Shown here: positions 32,101 to 39,439 of the stretch, one piece after another
Layout of the letters: each line of letters begins with the position of its first letter
Position numbering within the stretch: position 1 is the stretch's first letter
DNA from: Planctomycetota bacterium
GTDB taxonomy: Bacteria > Planctomycetota > Planctomycetia > Pirellulales > Pirellulaceae
DNA length: 64,000 nucleotides
Direction: 5' to 3'
NCBI GenBank assembly: GCA_017303505.1
Contig: JAFLCP010000017.1
Coordinates: forward strand, 1 to 64,000
Notes under the pieces: model-generated
What the model saw: only the letters and a program-made list of their open reading frames with translations
The model's database searches: none
Told to the model about the DNA's origin: nothing
Program-made: the position numbers and the translations under genes

Positions 32101-32418
32101 CTAAGGTGGATCAAACCCACCAGGGCGAAATGGATGACAACGCATGATTCGCCAAAATCCCTTCCATGCACCTCGCAAGGGACCATATTTCTGCACTGCC
32201 AAAATAAAATACTGACTGCAGGTTGGCTCGTAACGACAATTCTTTCCCAACAACGGACTGATGCCGCGTTGATAAAAACGCACCATCGTGATCATGACTT
32301 TAGCAATCAGCCCACCCACTAAGCCCAACGACTTGCCTTGCGGTACGACATCAGGGCTCGGACTGTCGCTCGTCACTTCCTCACGATGCTCTTGGCACAT
32401 CCCTCCTTTATCCTCCAT
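32101..32418 (-). CDS. yidD: Membrane protein insertion efficiency factor
   Basis: 105 residues. The family core is VRFYQRGISPLLG then CRYEPTCSQYF and GFWRIMRCHPFRPGG, all present and in order. YidD is a small amphipathic inner-membrane-associated protein that assists Sec/YidC-dependent insertion. The N-terminal 30 residues are a polar extension. Its start overlaps the rnpA stop by 11 bp, so translation is probably coupled. yidC is not in the window. Confidence 0.95.
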   Translation of the reverse strand: MEDKGGMCQEHREEVTSDSPSPDVVPQGKSLGLVGGLIAKVMITMVRFYQRGISPLLGKNCRYEPTCSQYFILAVQKYGPLRGAWKGFWRIMRCHPFRPGGFDPP

Positions 32419-32773
32419 CCCTGCGGCGACTCAATACCCGCGCCGAACGAACCAAAGAGCGTTTGATCTCTTCTCCGTCAGCTATCGCCCCAGCTCGTGG
32501 TCGGACAATAAAATCCATACCCGTTGGAATCTCCGTTCGCTGCCGACGAAAGGCTTCGCGAATGAGCCGCTTCCAACGATTGCGGACCGGCGCTGATCCC
32601 ACTTTTTTCGATATCGAAATCCCTAAGCGAGAATGATTCAGTTGATTAGGGAGCGCATGGATCACCAAGACCGGATCCGCTTGCACACGCCCGGTCTTGA
32701 AGATCCGCTCAAACTCGATTCGTGAACAGATACGATCTGCTTTGCCAAATCGCTCTGATGGCTTATCGCTCAC
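32408..32773 (-). CDS. rnpA: Ribonuclease P protein component
   Basis: 121 residues from GTG 32773, which overlaps the stop codon of the dnaJ-like gene as GTGA. The RNR signature is VRNRWKRLIREAFRR, and an N-terminal RICSRIEFERIFKTGR matches the family. The protein assists the RNA subunit in trimming tRNA 5' ends. The usual partner rpmH is not upstream; a dnaJ-like gene takes its place. Confidence 0.93.
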   Translation of the reverse strand: MSDKPSERFGKADRICSRIEFERIFKTGRVQADPVLVIHALPNQLNHSRLGISISKKVGSAPVRNRWKRLIREAFRRQRTEIPTGMDFIVRPRAGAIADGEEIKRSLVRSARVLSRRRDGG

Positions 32774-33777
32774 CAAGCTAACCCTGCTCTCGGTGCTAAT
32801 GGATGTAAAGAATCCAACTTGCGAATCAACTCTTCGCTCGCTGCATCCATATGATCGGGCAACTTGATATGCAGTTCAACAAAAAGATCGCCACTTGTGC
32901 CATCCGACTTCTTCACGCCCTGCCCCTTCACACGCAATCGCTTGCCGCTGCTGCAACCGCCCGGAATTTTCAACGAGACAACTCCCGCTGGAGTTGGGAC
33001 GTCAACCTTGGCTCCCAAAGCGGCTTCGGCCAACGTCACGGGCAACTTCAATTCCAAGTTGTCACCATGTCGTTTGAAGTGAGGATGTGGTAACACTTGC
33101 AACGTCACTAACAGATCACCCGGGACACCATTGGCACCGGCACCATTAGCACCCGGCATTCCCTGTCCCCGCAAACGAATCTTCTTGCCGGAATCGACTC
33201 CGGGTGGAATCTTCACACTGACCGTTTCCATTTTTCCATCGCGATTCAAATGCAGATCGACTGAGCCCCCCAGAATCGAAGTCGCAAATGGAATTTCGGC
33301 CGTCGCTTCCAGGTCACTCCCCTTAGCAGCTTGCGAGCGTCGACGTCGACCACCACCATTTCCACCGCCAGCCCCCCCTGCTCCGGCAGCACCCGCGCCA
33401 CCTCCCATGAATTGCTTCAGAATGTCGTTCAGATCGCCACCAAACGAAAACGGTTGCCCACCTCCGCCGCCGCGAAAAACTTGCTCGAAATCCATGCCTT
33501 CAAACGGATTTCCACCTCCCCCGGCTCCGGTGGGTCCACCGCGAAATCCACCCATTTGCTCGAACCCAGGCCCAAATTGGTCGTACATTTTCCGTTTTTC
33601 AGGATCACCTAAGACCTCGTACGCCTTCTGCAATTCCTGAAAGCGTTTCTTGGCCTGGTCATCGTCCGGATTCATATCGGGATGGTATTTCGCCGCCAAC
33701 TTACGGTAGGACTTCTGAATTTCCTCCGCCGATGCCGATCGGGAAACACCCATTATTTTGTAGTAATCGTCCGCCAT
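32770..33777 (-). CDS. DnaJ/CbpA-type co-chaperone (type II, no zinc finger)
   Basis: About 335 residues from ATG 33777, with GAAGGG ten bases upstream. The J domain is at residues 4-70 with HPD in KYHPDMNPDD and DYYKIMGVSRSAS at the front. A Gly/Phe-rich linker follows (about 75-150, long Gly runs). The two C-terminal beta domains have SVKIPPGVDSGKKIRLRG and LKIPGGCSSGKRLRVKG. The Cys-rich zinc domain of DnaJ is absent, so it is CbpA-like. It would stimulate DnaK, which is not in the window. It heads the unit with rnpA and yidD. Confidence 0.93.
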   Translation of the reverse strand: MADDYYKIMGVSRSASAEEIQKSYRKLAAKYHPDMNPDDDQAKKRFQELQKAYEVLGDPEKRKMYDQFGPGFEQMGGFRGGPTGAGGGGNPFEGMDFEQVFRGGGGGQPFSFGGDLNDILKQFMGGGAGAAGAGGAGGGNGGGRRRRSQAAKGSDLEATAEIPFATSILGGSVDLHLNRDGKMETVSVKIPPGVDSGKKIRLRGQGMPGANGAGANGVPGDLLVTLQVLPHPHFKRHGDNLELKLPVTLAEAALGAKVDVPTPAGVVSLKIPGGCSSGKRLRVKGQGVKKSDGTSGDLFVELHIKLPDHMDAASEELIRKLDSLHPLAPRAGLAW

Positions 33778-33937
33778 ATCCCTCATTCCCTTCACCAAAA
33801 CGCCCAAACTGCCATTTTGGCAGTCCATTTCGGTTCTTTCTTAGTTTAATGCAAATCGTTTGCCGATTGCGCTCGCAAAAACGAGGTACGTTCAAGAAGG
33901 TACCGTTTTCTTCCCACCTTCTGCATTTCCCATTCCC

Positions 33938-35527
33938 ATGATTCGTTGCTTACGACCGCTGCTTCGATTCTTTCCCTTTTTGGCTGTCGTTTTTGGTCTC
34001 TTTTCGGTCCCCGTCCTACCGGCTAAAGATGGGGAACTGACCATCAACCCCATCGACGATGCAACCGACCAACCCGTCCCTATTCGGATTTGGATTCGCA
34101 ATGAATCGGGTCGAGTCCCACGCCTCCAAGGTCTACTCCGCCGGGGCGATTGGTATTTGCTTGATCGTAGTTTTGTCATTCGTCAACGGGATGGCGAATT
34201 TGATTACATCGCCAGTCGTGGTCCAGAATACGCGCTCACTCAAGGTGGATTCACCATGAGCCGCGACGCCAACGACGAGCACCCCATCTATGTCGAACGA
34301 AGTTGCGAAATGCGCAAAGAGGATTGGTGGGGAGGCGACTTGTGGTCCGAACTTCCTAAAGATGAACTGGTACGTTGGATGGGAGCCGATGATTTAGATA
34401 TGGCTTTGACCATCACTCGTCCAGAGCCTGAGCCAACACCCAATCCCGCAGATCCTGCAGCGCCGCCTGAAAACAACAAACCTAAACCTAAGAAACCGGT
34501 CGCACCATTAGAACGCATTGAAGATAGTCGTGTTCGCTGGGGGAACGAAGCGAGTTTCGTTGACTTGCGTCTGGAGAGTGGCTTGTTGTTTTATGGTTGG
34601 CCGCGCATGGAAAAAGTGCCGCAAAAGAACCTTACGCTGCCGATCGCTCCGCGCGTGTTGCAACGTGCACTCGAAGATAACGCGACACATATTGCCATCG
34701 TCCAACCTTGGTCTCGCGACGTACCACTACTCTTAGCGCAAGGCCGCATCGATTCATTTGCCGTAATGGCACATCATTTACAACCCGAAAAAAGTTGGCC
34801 TGTCACAGCAGCTGCCTATAACCCTGACTCGGTTCGCTTCAATGGACCGCGCGGCTTAGGTCGCTTAGTAGAATACACGTACTGGCAATTATTAGATGCT
34901 GGATTCCGCATCGCTCCCTCTGCCGCTTCGGGCTTTGGTCGAAACGGACTCGATACGCATTTGGGATACAACCGCATCTATGTTTCGCTGGCAGGATCGG
35001 AAAGCGATTCGACATGGTGGGAACGACTCAAAGCGGGTAAAGCGATTGTTACCAACGGCCCACTCCTGCGCCCCTTGATCAATGGCGAACTTCCTGGTGC
35101 CACCTTGAAATCGATAGATGGTGCTCCGATCGAATTGCAAGTCGACGTATCACTGTCCGTCCGAGACCCAGTCGAATATTTGGAGGTGGTCTTTAACAGC
35201 GAAACCTTATACCGCGCTCGACTCGATGAACATGCACAACGTGGCGGAATGATTCCACCGCTGAAGGTAGCCCGAAGCGGCTGGGTGCTGGTCCGGGTTG
35301 TCACCGATCACGAACCCAGTTACCGATTTGCCATGACGGCACCCTACTATGTCGAGATCGGCGGCAAACCGCACATCAAGAAAGAGGCCGTCGCCTACTT
35401 CCAAACTTGGCTCGAAGAATCGGCCAAGAAGATCGATAAATTGGAAGCCGCCGAAAGGGATGCTTACCAACCGTTCCTCGAAAAAGCTAGGGAATTTTGG
35501 CAAGTGCGCGCCGTCCAAGGCGAATAA
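33938..35527 (+). CDS. Exported protein with CehA/McbA-like (PHP-type) domain
   Basis: About 529 residues from ATG 33938. The N-terminus is a signal peptide (FFPFLAVVFGLFSVPVLPA). Residues up to about 150 are beta-rich, then comes a Pro/Lys-rich linker (about 165-190). The C-terminal half has RVRWGNEASFVDLRLESGL, IDSFAVMAHHLQP, FRIAPSAASGFGRN and GKAIVTNGPLL. These resemble the CehA/McbA metallohydrolase-like proteins of planctomycetes. The early metal-site histidines of an active PHP domain are not obvious, so catalysis is uncertain. It is divergent from the dnaJ-like gene. Confidence 0.6.
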   Translation: MIRCLRPLLRFFPFLAVVFGLFSVPVLPAKDGELTINPIDDATDQPVPIRIWIRNESGRVPRLQGLLRRGDWYLLDRSFVIRQRDGEFDYIASRGPEYALTQGGFTMSRDANDEHPIYVERSCEMRKEDWWGGDLWSELPKDELVRWMGADDLDMALTITRPEPEPTPNPADPAAPPENNKPKPKKPVAPLERIEDSRVRWGNEASFVDLRLESGLLFYGWPRMEKVPQKNLTLPIAPRVLQRALEDNATHIAIVQPWSRDVPLLLAQGRIDSFAVMAHHLQPEKSWPVTAAAYNPDSVRFNGPRGLGRLVEYTYWQLLDAGFRIAPSAASGFGRNGLDTHLGYNRIYVSLAGSESDSTWWERLKAGKAIVTNGPLLRPLINGELPGATLKSIDGAPIELQVDVSLSVRDPVEYLEVVFNSETLYRARLDEHAQRGGMIPPLKVARSGWVLVRVVTDHEPSYRFAMTAPYYVEIGGKPHIKKEAVAYFQTWLEESAKKIDKLEAAERDAYQPFLEKAREFWQVRAVQGE

Positions 35528-35648
35528 TCCTCCCTTTAACGACGGTTGCCTATAGCCAAAAAGGGCGTTTCAATATACTTTCTAACCGCTGAGTGGATCA
35601 CTGGTTCGTTTCCCTTTCCTTCGACGCGTTATTACGAAAGACGACGGC

Positions 35649-36530
35649 ATGGCACTATGGCAATCCGAATACCCGTTCGGTTCCCATTATTTGACCATCG
35701 GTGCCAATCGGCTGCACTATGTAGACGAAGGACGTGGAGATCAACCGATCGTATGCGTTCACGGCAATCCCACTTGGTCGTTCTACTATCGCGCGATCGT
35801 TAAACATTTTCGCAACACGCAACGCGTTATTGCCGTCGATCACATCGGTTGTGGCTTAAGTGACAAACCACAAAAATATCCCTACACCTTGGCACAACAT
35901 ATCGCCAATCTTCAATTGTTGTGGCAAACACTCGATCTGCGCAACATCACGTTGGTGGTACATGATTGGGGTGGAGCGATTGGATTAGGAACAGCCATCG
36001 CTGAACCTCACCGTGTGGCACGCATTGTGATATTGAACACAGCGGCCTTTCCTCCTCCTTATATTCCGTGGCGCATCGCTGCCTGTCGTTGGCCGCTCAT
36101 CGGACCATTTGCCGTTCGCGGTTTGAATCTATTCAATCGCGCTGCCCTGACGATGACCATCCACCGCAAAAAACGACTATCACCTGTGGTCGCCTCCGGC
36201 TTGCTCGCTCCCTACAACAATTGGACCAACCGAGTTGCCATAAGCCGTTTCGTTGGCGATATTCCAACCTCGCCAAACGATCCAACATGGCAAGTGCTCG
36301 ACAATATCGAACGCAACTTACATCAACTCGCCCATTTGCCTGTCATGATGATTTGGGGAATGCAAGATTGGTGCTTCCGTCCCGAATGCCTCGACCGCTT
36401 AGCCAAACATTTGCCACAGGCCGAGATCATTCGCTTGGAAGATGTAGGGCATTATGTGATGGAAGATGCTCCGGAGGATGTGCTATCCAACATGGATCGT
36501 TTTCTACAAGCTCCTGCTACCTCAACTTAG
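35649..36530 (+). CDS. Alpha/beta hydrolase of the haloalkane dehalogenase/OleB type
   Basis: 293 residues. The oxyanion motif is HGNPTWSF (39-45) and VVHDWGGAIG carries the nucleophile Asp106, an Asp rather than Ser. The catalytic His lies in DVGHYVMED. DHIGCGLSDKP and HLPVMMIWGMQDW complete the haloalkane dehalogenase-like pattern. The wording of the first motifs is closest to OleB, the beta-lactone decarboxylase of the olefin (OleABCD) pathway. No OleA, OleC or OleD gene follows within the window, so the role remains inferred. A CitG-like gene starts 6 bp after it. Confidence 0.72.
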   Translation: MALWQSEYPFGSHYLTIGANRLHYVDEGRGDQPIVCVHGNPTWSFYYRAIVKHFRNTQRVIAVDHIGCGLSDKPQKYPYTLAQHIANLQLLWQTLDLRNITLVVHDWGGAIGLGTAIAEPHRVARIVILNTAAFPPPYIPWRIAACRWPLIGPFAVRGLNLFNRAALTMTIHRKKRLSPVVASGLLAPYNNWTNRVAISRFVGDIPTSPNDPTWQVLDNIERNLHQLAHLPVMMIWGMQDWCFRPECLDRLAKHLPQAEIIRLEDVGHYVMEDAPEDVLSNMDRFLQAPATST

Positions 36531-36536
36531 TCATCC

Positions 36537-37481
36537 ATGGCGAAACCAAAGCCTGTCGCGAAGCAATCTTATCTGACGACACATCGCCATTCCGTGCGCC
36601 ACATGAGCCTCGGCCAACGCGCCACGTTAGCCATTACCTTAGAAGCTTCGGCGCGCAAACTCGGCAACGTGCATCCCAACGCCAGCTTCGTTGATATGAA
36701 GTATGACGATTTCTTGCGGAGTGCGATCGCGATTGGTCCCACGTTCGATCAACGCGGAAAACTCTCTGTGGGGAAATTGATTCTCGAGTCCGTTATCGCC
36801 ACTCAACAGAGCGTGGGTGTGAACACGAACTTAGGCACACTGCTATTGATGGCCCCCGTTGGCATCGCCTTTAGAACAGGGGCCAACCACAGCTCAAGCG
36901 AAACCCCGTTTCCCGAGCGATTTGCCGCGTTGCGTGAGAAGACGATACACACGCTCGATCGTCTGACTCCGAATGATTCTCGCGATGTATATGCCGCGAT
37001 TCGACATGCTGCGCCAGGTGGCATGGGCAAAACTGAAAAGCTCGACGTGCATCAAGCAGCAGCTCCAACCGATTTGCTTGAAGCGATGCGCGTTGTGGCA
37101 GAAATCGATCAAGTGGCCCACACGTATTGCAGCCGTTTTGAATTCTTGTTCGATGAAGTCGTGCCTCAGTTGCAACTCGCACTGAAACATTGTGGCGATA
37201 TCAACCACGGTATCCGACTATTTCAAATCCGGTGGCTTGCCCAATATGGAGATAGCTTGGTTCATCGCAAGCTTGGCAAACATGAGAATGATTTGTTGCG
37301 CAAGAAATCGAAGCAGCTATTGGAGATCTTCGACGCGGAGAATCAACAGCTGACCGAACACTTCGAAAAGCGTTGGGCCAGATTGGACCGGTGGATGCGA
37401 GAGACCGGACATCGCCGCAATCCGGGAACAACGGCCGACCTGATAGCGGCCGGCCTCTTTGTTCTTTTGTGCTGCGAATAA
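36537..37481 (+). CDS. Triphosphoribosyl-dephospho-CoA synthase-like (CitG/MdcB family) protein
   Basis: 314 residues, soluble. The segment LEASARKLGNVHPNASF then YDDFLRSAIAIGP fits the start of the CitG/MdcB family. TNLGTLLLMAPVG is the family's Asn-rich central motif and YAAIRHAAPGGMG follows. CitG makes the prosthetic-group precursor of citrate or malonate lyase. A divergent branch without those lyases is common in planctomycetes and methylotrophs, where it may serve C1 cofactor chemistry; no lyase genes are near. It overlaps neither neighbour and ends 9 bp from the convergent fliG. Confidence 0.7.
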   Translation: MAKPKPVAKQSYLTTHRHSVRHMSLGQRATLAITLEASARKLGNVHPNASFVDMKYDDFLRSAIAIGPTFDQRGKLSVGKLILESVIATQQSVGVNTNLGTLLLMAPVGIAFRTGANHSSSETPFPERFAALREKTIHTLDRLTPNDSRDVYAAIRHAAPGGMGKTEKLDVHQAAAPTDLLEAMRVVAEIDQVAHTYCSRFEFLFDEVVPQLQLALKHCGDINHGIRLFQIRWLAQYGDSLVHRKLGKHENDLLRKKSKQLLEIFDAENQQLTEHFEKRWARLDRWMRETGHRRNPGTTADLIAAGLFVLLCCE

Positions 37482-37490
37482 TATGAAAAA

Positions 37491-38489
37491 CTAACTGACG
37501 TATTCTTCTTCGGTATCGCCAGTAGGACGAGCCAACTGCCCGTTCTCTTCGAGATTGCGAACGATATCGACGATCTTCTGTTGCACCGATTCGACGTCCG
37601 AGAGACGAACCTTGCCGAGGTATTCCATTTCTTCTTTGAGCATTTCGGCAGCACGCGAAGACATGTTTCGTAACACTTTGTCTTGCAGAGCTTGGCTGGC
37701 TCCCTTGAGTGCCATCGCCCACTGAGCTGTTTCGACGTTCTTGAGAATCGATTGAATGTCTTTGTCGGCCAGTTTCGAGATATCTTCGAAGACGAACATG
37801 AGGCGACGAATCTCTTCGACCAACTCGGGTGTATCTTTCGCCAACGATTCGAGAATTTGACGTTCGGTCGCACGATCGGAAACGTTCAAGATCTCGGCCA
37901 CAGACTCGACACCACCCGCCTTCTCGAACGATTGGTTCATGACGAGACTCATTCGCACTTCTAAAGCTCTTTCAATTTCATCGATAGCTTCAGGGGATGT
38001 CTGTCCCATTTGAGCGATACGGCGAATGACGGCCAACTGCCGCGCCATCGGTAAACCTTGCAAGACCGAGGCAGCCGTTGGCGATGGGATGTGCGACAAA
38101 ACCAACGCCACTGTTTGCGGATGCTCATCCACAATGAAAGAGAGGATGTTCTGTGGATCGGCCTTGTGCAAAAAGCCGAACGGTAAAGATTCCAGCGCTT
38201 GCTGCAGGACGCTGATCATATCCGTTGCATCTTTGCCCAACGCCTTTTTCACCAACGCCTTAGCGCGTTCCAAACCACCGGAGTTTGTGGCCAATACCGA
38301 TGGTTTACTTTCCAGAAACTCAGCGATCACCCGTTCTTGCTCGCGGCTGGTAACCGTTTCCATTTGGGCAATGGCAATCGTTACCTTTTCAACGGCCTTA
38401 TTAGGCAACTTGGCCAGCAACTTGGCAGCATCATCTTCTTCCAAGCTCATCAAGAGCACTGCTGCTTTGCGCAAGCCGTCATCGCTCAT
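37491..38489 (-). CDS. fliG: Flagellar motor switch protein
   Basis: 332 residues from ATG 38489, with AGGGT at good spacing; earlier in-frame codons are not needed. KAAVLLMSLEEDDAAKLL opens the N-terminal domain. The conserved EHPQT motif lies in IVDEHPQTVALVLSHI. The C-terminal torque domain has FVFEDISKLADKDIQSIL and LRNMSSRAAEMLKEEM. FliG forms the rotor C-ring with FliM and FliN and touches the stator. No other flagellar gene is adjacent, which is a scattered arrangement. Confidence 0.96.
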   Translation of the reverse strand: MSDDGLRKAAVLLMSLEEDDAAKLLAKLPNKAVEKVTIAIAQMETVTSREQERVIAEFLESKPSVLATNSGGLERAKALVKKALGKDATDMISVLQQALESLPFGFLHKADPQNILSFIVDEHPQTVALVLSHIPSPTAASVLQGLPMARQLAVIRRIAQMGQTSPEAIDEIERALEVRMSLVMNQSFEKAGGVESVAEILNVSDRATERQILESLAKDTPELVEEIRRLMFVFEDISKLADKDIQSILKNVETAQWAMALKGASQALQDKVLRNMSSRAAEMLKEEMEYLGKVRLSDVESVQQKIVDIVRNLEENGQLARPTGDTEEEYVS

Positions 38490-38906
38490 GTTCAATGGCA
38501 CCCTTAGGATCAATCGCGTGGTAAGGGGGGAATCTGGACATTACCCCATTGCCGCTGCTCAGCGCGCACGGCCTCCTTTCAATCGGCCATCGATCGGGCG
38601 CTCTCCAGAGATCTCTACCGGTCTCGCTAGATCGCGAGCGGCGTCGAGTGTGCCATAGCGAATATGCCGATTACAACGCGCACAACCGCTGAAACCACCC
38701 TCCAATCCTCTTCTCCCTTTTCGTGTTTTTCGTGTCTTTCGTGGTCCCCTCTCGGCTCACTCGCAGCACGCATCATTTCAGGAACGACCAACGAAATTGA
38801 GACCGTGTACCGTTAGAAAAGTAAAACCGGGGGCTAACGCCCATACGGCTGATACCGCCCTCTTCTCCCTTTTCGTGTTTTCGTGTCTTTCGTGGTCCCC
38901 CCGCGA
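38490..38906. repeat. Intergenic region with two copies of a 'cgtgtctttcgtggtccc' repeat and a 'ggctaacgcc' element
   Basis: TTCTCCCTTTTCGTG followed by GTGTCTTTCGTGGTCCCC occurs at 38711-38750 and again at 38863-38900. Between them, 38799-38853 carries GACCGTGTACCGTTAGAAAA then GGGGGCTAACGCCC and CGGCTGAT, the short form of the composite repeat segment at 28010. These are widespread intergenic repeats of planctomycetes. No gene was found. Confidence 0.75.
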
Positions 38907-39413
38907 TCACCAGGGAAGGCGACAATACCCCCACTGCCCATTGTTCTCATCAACGCCGATCTCGATGCTCACCAAGCGGTCACCGATTACTGGCCTGAGC
39001 ACTTCGCGCATACCGCGAGCTAACCAGTGAGCCAATTCTTCTGCGGTCGTATTGGTGACGGGCAATAACTGGCAATCTTCGCGGGGGAACAACCAACGTT
39101 TTTGACGAAAGCGAACCTCGACCTCGTCCCCCTTTTCTTCAACGTGGATCAGGGGATGAGTGGTGGGGAGGAGCATCTGATGATCGAGCTGTTTGACGAG
39201 TTTAGCGAGTGTATCGCGAAAGGCGATAAAATCGATCACATAACGATTTTCATCCAAGGGGCCAACCACTTCCCCAATTACTCCATAATTGTGGCCGTGG
39301 AGACACTCGCAAATATCGCCATTAAAGGTGATAAAATGCGCCGCGCTGAAGACCAATTGCTGCTTTTGCAGCACGACTCGATATTCTCCAGCGTTATCTG
39401 TTTGGGGAGACAT
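38907..39413 (-). CDS. 6-pyruvoyl-tetrahydropterin synthase/QueD family protein
   Basis: 168 residues. Zinc-binding histidines are in FSAAHF and CLHGHNY, with a Cys just before the second pair as in the family. VIDFIAFRDTLAKLVKQLDHQML is the conserved core, given here in two parts: VIDFIAF and LDHQML. NTTAEELAHWLA and SIEIGVDE with its Glu end the fold. It could make 6-carboxy-tetrahydropterin for queuosine or a pterin; no other gene of either pathway is adjacent. It is divergent from mutS with only 26 bp between starts. Confidence 0.9.
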   Translation of the reverse strand: MSPQTDNAGEYRVVLQKQQLVFSAAHFITFNGDICECLHGHNYGVIGEVVGPLDENRYVIDFIAFRDTLAKLVKQLDHQMLLPTTHPLIHVEEKGDEVEVRFRQKRWLFPREDCQLLPVTNTTAEELAHWLARGMREVLRPVIGDRLVSIEIGVDENNGQWGYCRLPW

Positions 39414-39439
39414 TTCTAAAATCCTTCGCTTGCGTTCTA

